A stretch of DNA of 5,972 nt from Candidatus Levyibacteriota bacterium. GTDB taxonomy: Bacteria > Patescibacteria > Microgenomatia > Levybacterales > UBA12049. The notes under the pieces were generated by a model. The model did no database searches and was not told the DNA's origin. It was given only the letters and a program-made list of their open reading frames with translations. The translations under genes were made by a program, and so were the position numbers. Positions 5,835-5,972 of the stretch are shown here, piece by piece. The DNA lies in contig PPGL01000044.1 of NCBI GenBank assembly GCA_003173915.1, positions 1 to 5,972 on the forward strand. Direction: 5' to 3'. Positions within the stretch are counted from its first letter, which is position 1; every line of letters begins with the position of its first letter.

Positions 5835-5972
5835 GGATGTTTAGTTTTTATATGTGATTTAAATATATAATTTTTTTGCAGATTTGCTTTTGCAAAGATG
5901 TATTGCCCTAATACTTCAAGTGTCGTTAGTCCATACTTTACAGATCTGATAAAATTAATGGATGATGCTTCA
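5831..5972 (-). CDS. C-terminal end of an upstream operon gene, possibly a glycosyltransferase (runs off the right edge)
   Basis: An open frame enters from the right edge and gives 46 residues, from EASSINFIRSVKYGL through GQYIFAKANLQKN to IKTKHP, ending at a TGA (5831-5833). That stop overlaps the start of the next gene in the classic ATGA arrangement, which is the best evidence that the frame is real. The fragment is basic and moderately hydrophobic, with an S-S-I-N-F-x-R-x-x-K-Y-G-L-x-T-L pattern. It resembles the tails of some GT2 enzymes that follow the catalytic domain with an amphipathic or membrane segment. No catalytic residues are visible, so the family call is weak. The reading uses UGA as a stop, which bears on the genetic code. 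Confidence 0.72.
   Translation of the reverse strand, partial: EASSINFIRSVKYGLTTLEVLGQYIFAKANLQKNYIFKSHIKTKHP

Noticed and set aside
5835..5870. TATAAA and TATATT boxes upstream of the GT2 start
   Set aside because: They fall within the coding frame of the preceding partial gene, lack a credible -35 at proper spacing, and the ATGA overlap indicates cotranscription.
5883..5896. Small inverted repeat TTTGC-TTTT-GCAAA near the right edge
   Set aside because: A 5-bp AT-rich stem lying in the coding frame of the partial upstream gene, with no clear U-run terminator context. It is explained by Ala/Lys/Phe codons.

Overview
The window is AT-rich and gene-dense, with overlapping genes, and I see no mobile element, CRISPR array or rRNA. 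The dihydrouridine synthase N-terminus, the near absence of Shine-Dalgarno sequences and the tight packing resemble Candidate Phyla Radiation (Patescibacteria) genomes, perhaps a Microgenomates-type lineage. That placement is inference from style and remembered protein families, not from a marker gene. UGA appears to act as a stop codon (the ATGA junction at 5831-5834), which argues against the Gracilibacteria/SR1 code.

Left part (1-1165): the 5' part of a tRNA-dihydrouridine synthase gene runs leftward off the window. A divergent 108-bp region (256-363) carries a plausible tRNA promoter. It is followed by tRNA-Thr(CGT) and, only 6 nt after the tRNA, a gene for a membrane-anchored protein with two bacterial Ig-like domains. 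The tRNA and this gene are probably one transcript.

Right part (1143-5972, all minus strand, transcribed right to left): a glycan assembly operon. In order of transcription it holds the C-terminal end of an unidentified protein (perhaps a family 2 glycosyltransferase), a complete WaaE/KdtX-like GT2, a previously hidden 38-codon single-pass membrane ORF, a large GT-C (GT39/ArnT-like) membrane glycosyltransferase, a GT87-like mannosyltransferase-type membrane enzyme, and an O-antigen ligase/polymerase-like (Wzy_C) membrane protein. Every junction in this chain overlaps, by 4, 16, 25, 8 and 26 nt, if the small ORF is accepted.

As a working model, GT2 enzymes build or charge a lipid-linked sugar on the cytoplasmic face. 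The two GT-C enzymes then add sugars from polyprenyl-phosphate donors outside the membrane, and the Wzy/WaaL-like protein polymerises the glycan or transfers it to an acceptor. No flippase gene is visible here. The operon ends tail-to-tail with the Ig-domain gene with a 23-bp coding overlap and no visible terminator. The most interesting items are the hidden small membrane ORF (with an A8 run that offers a frameshift alternative) and the tRNA-to-mRNA junction. I found no clearly new multi-gene system.
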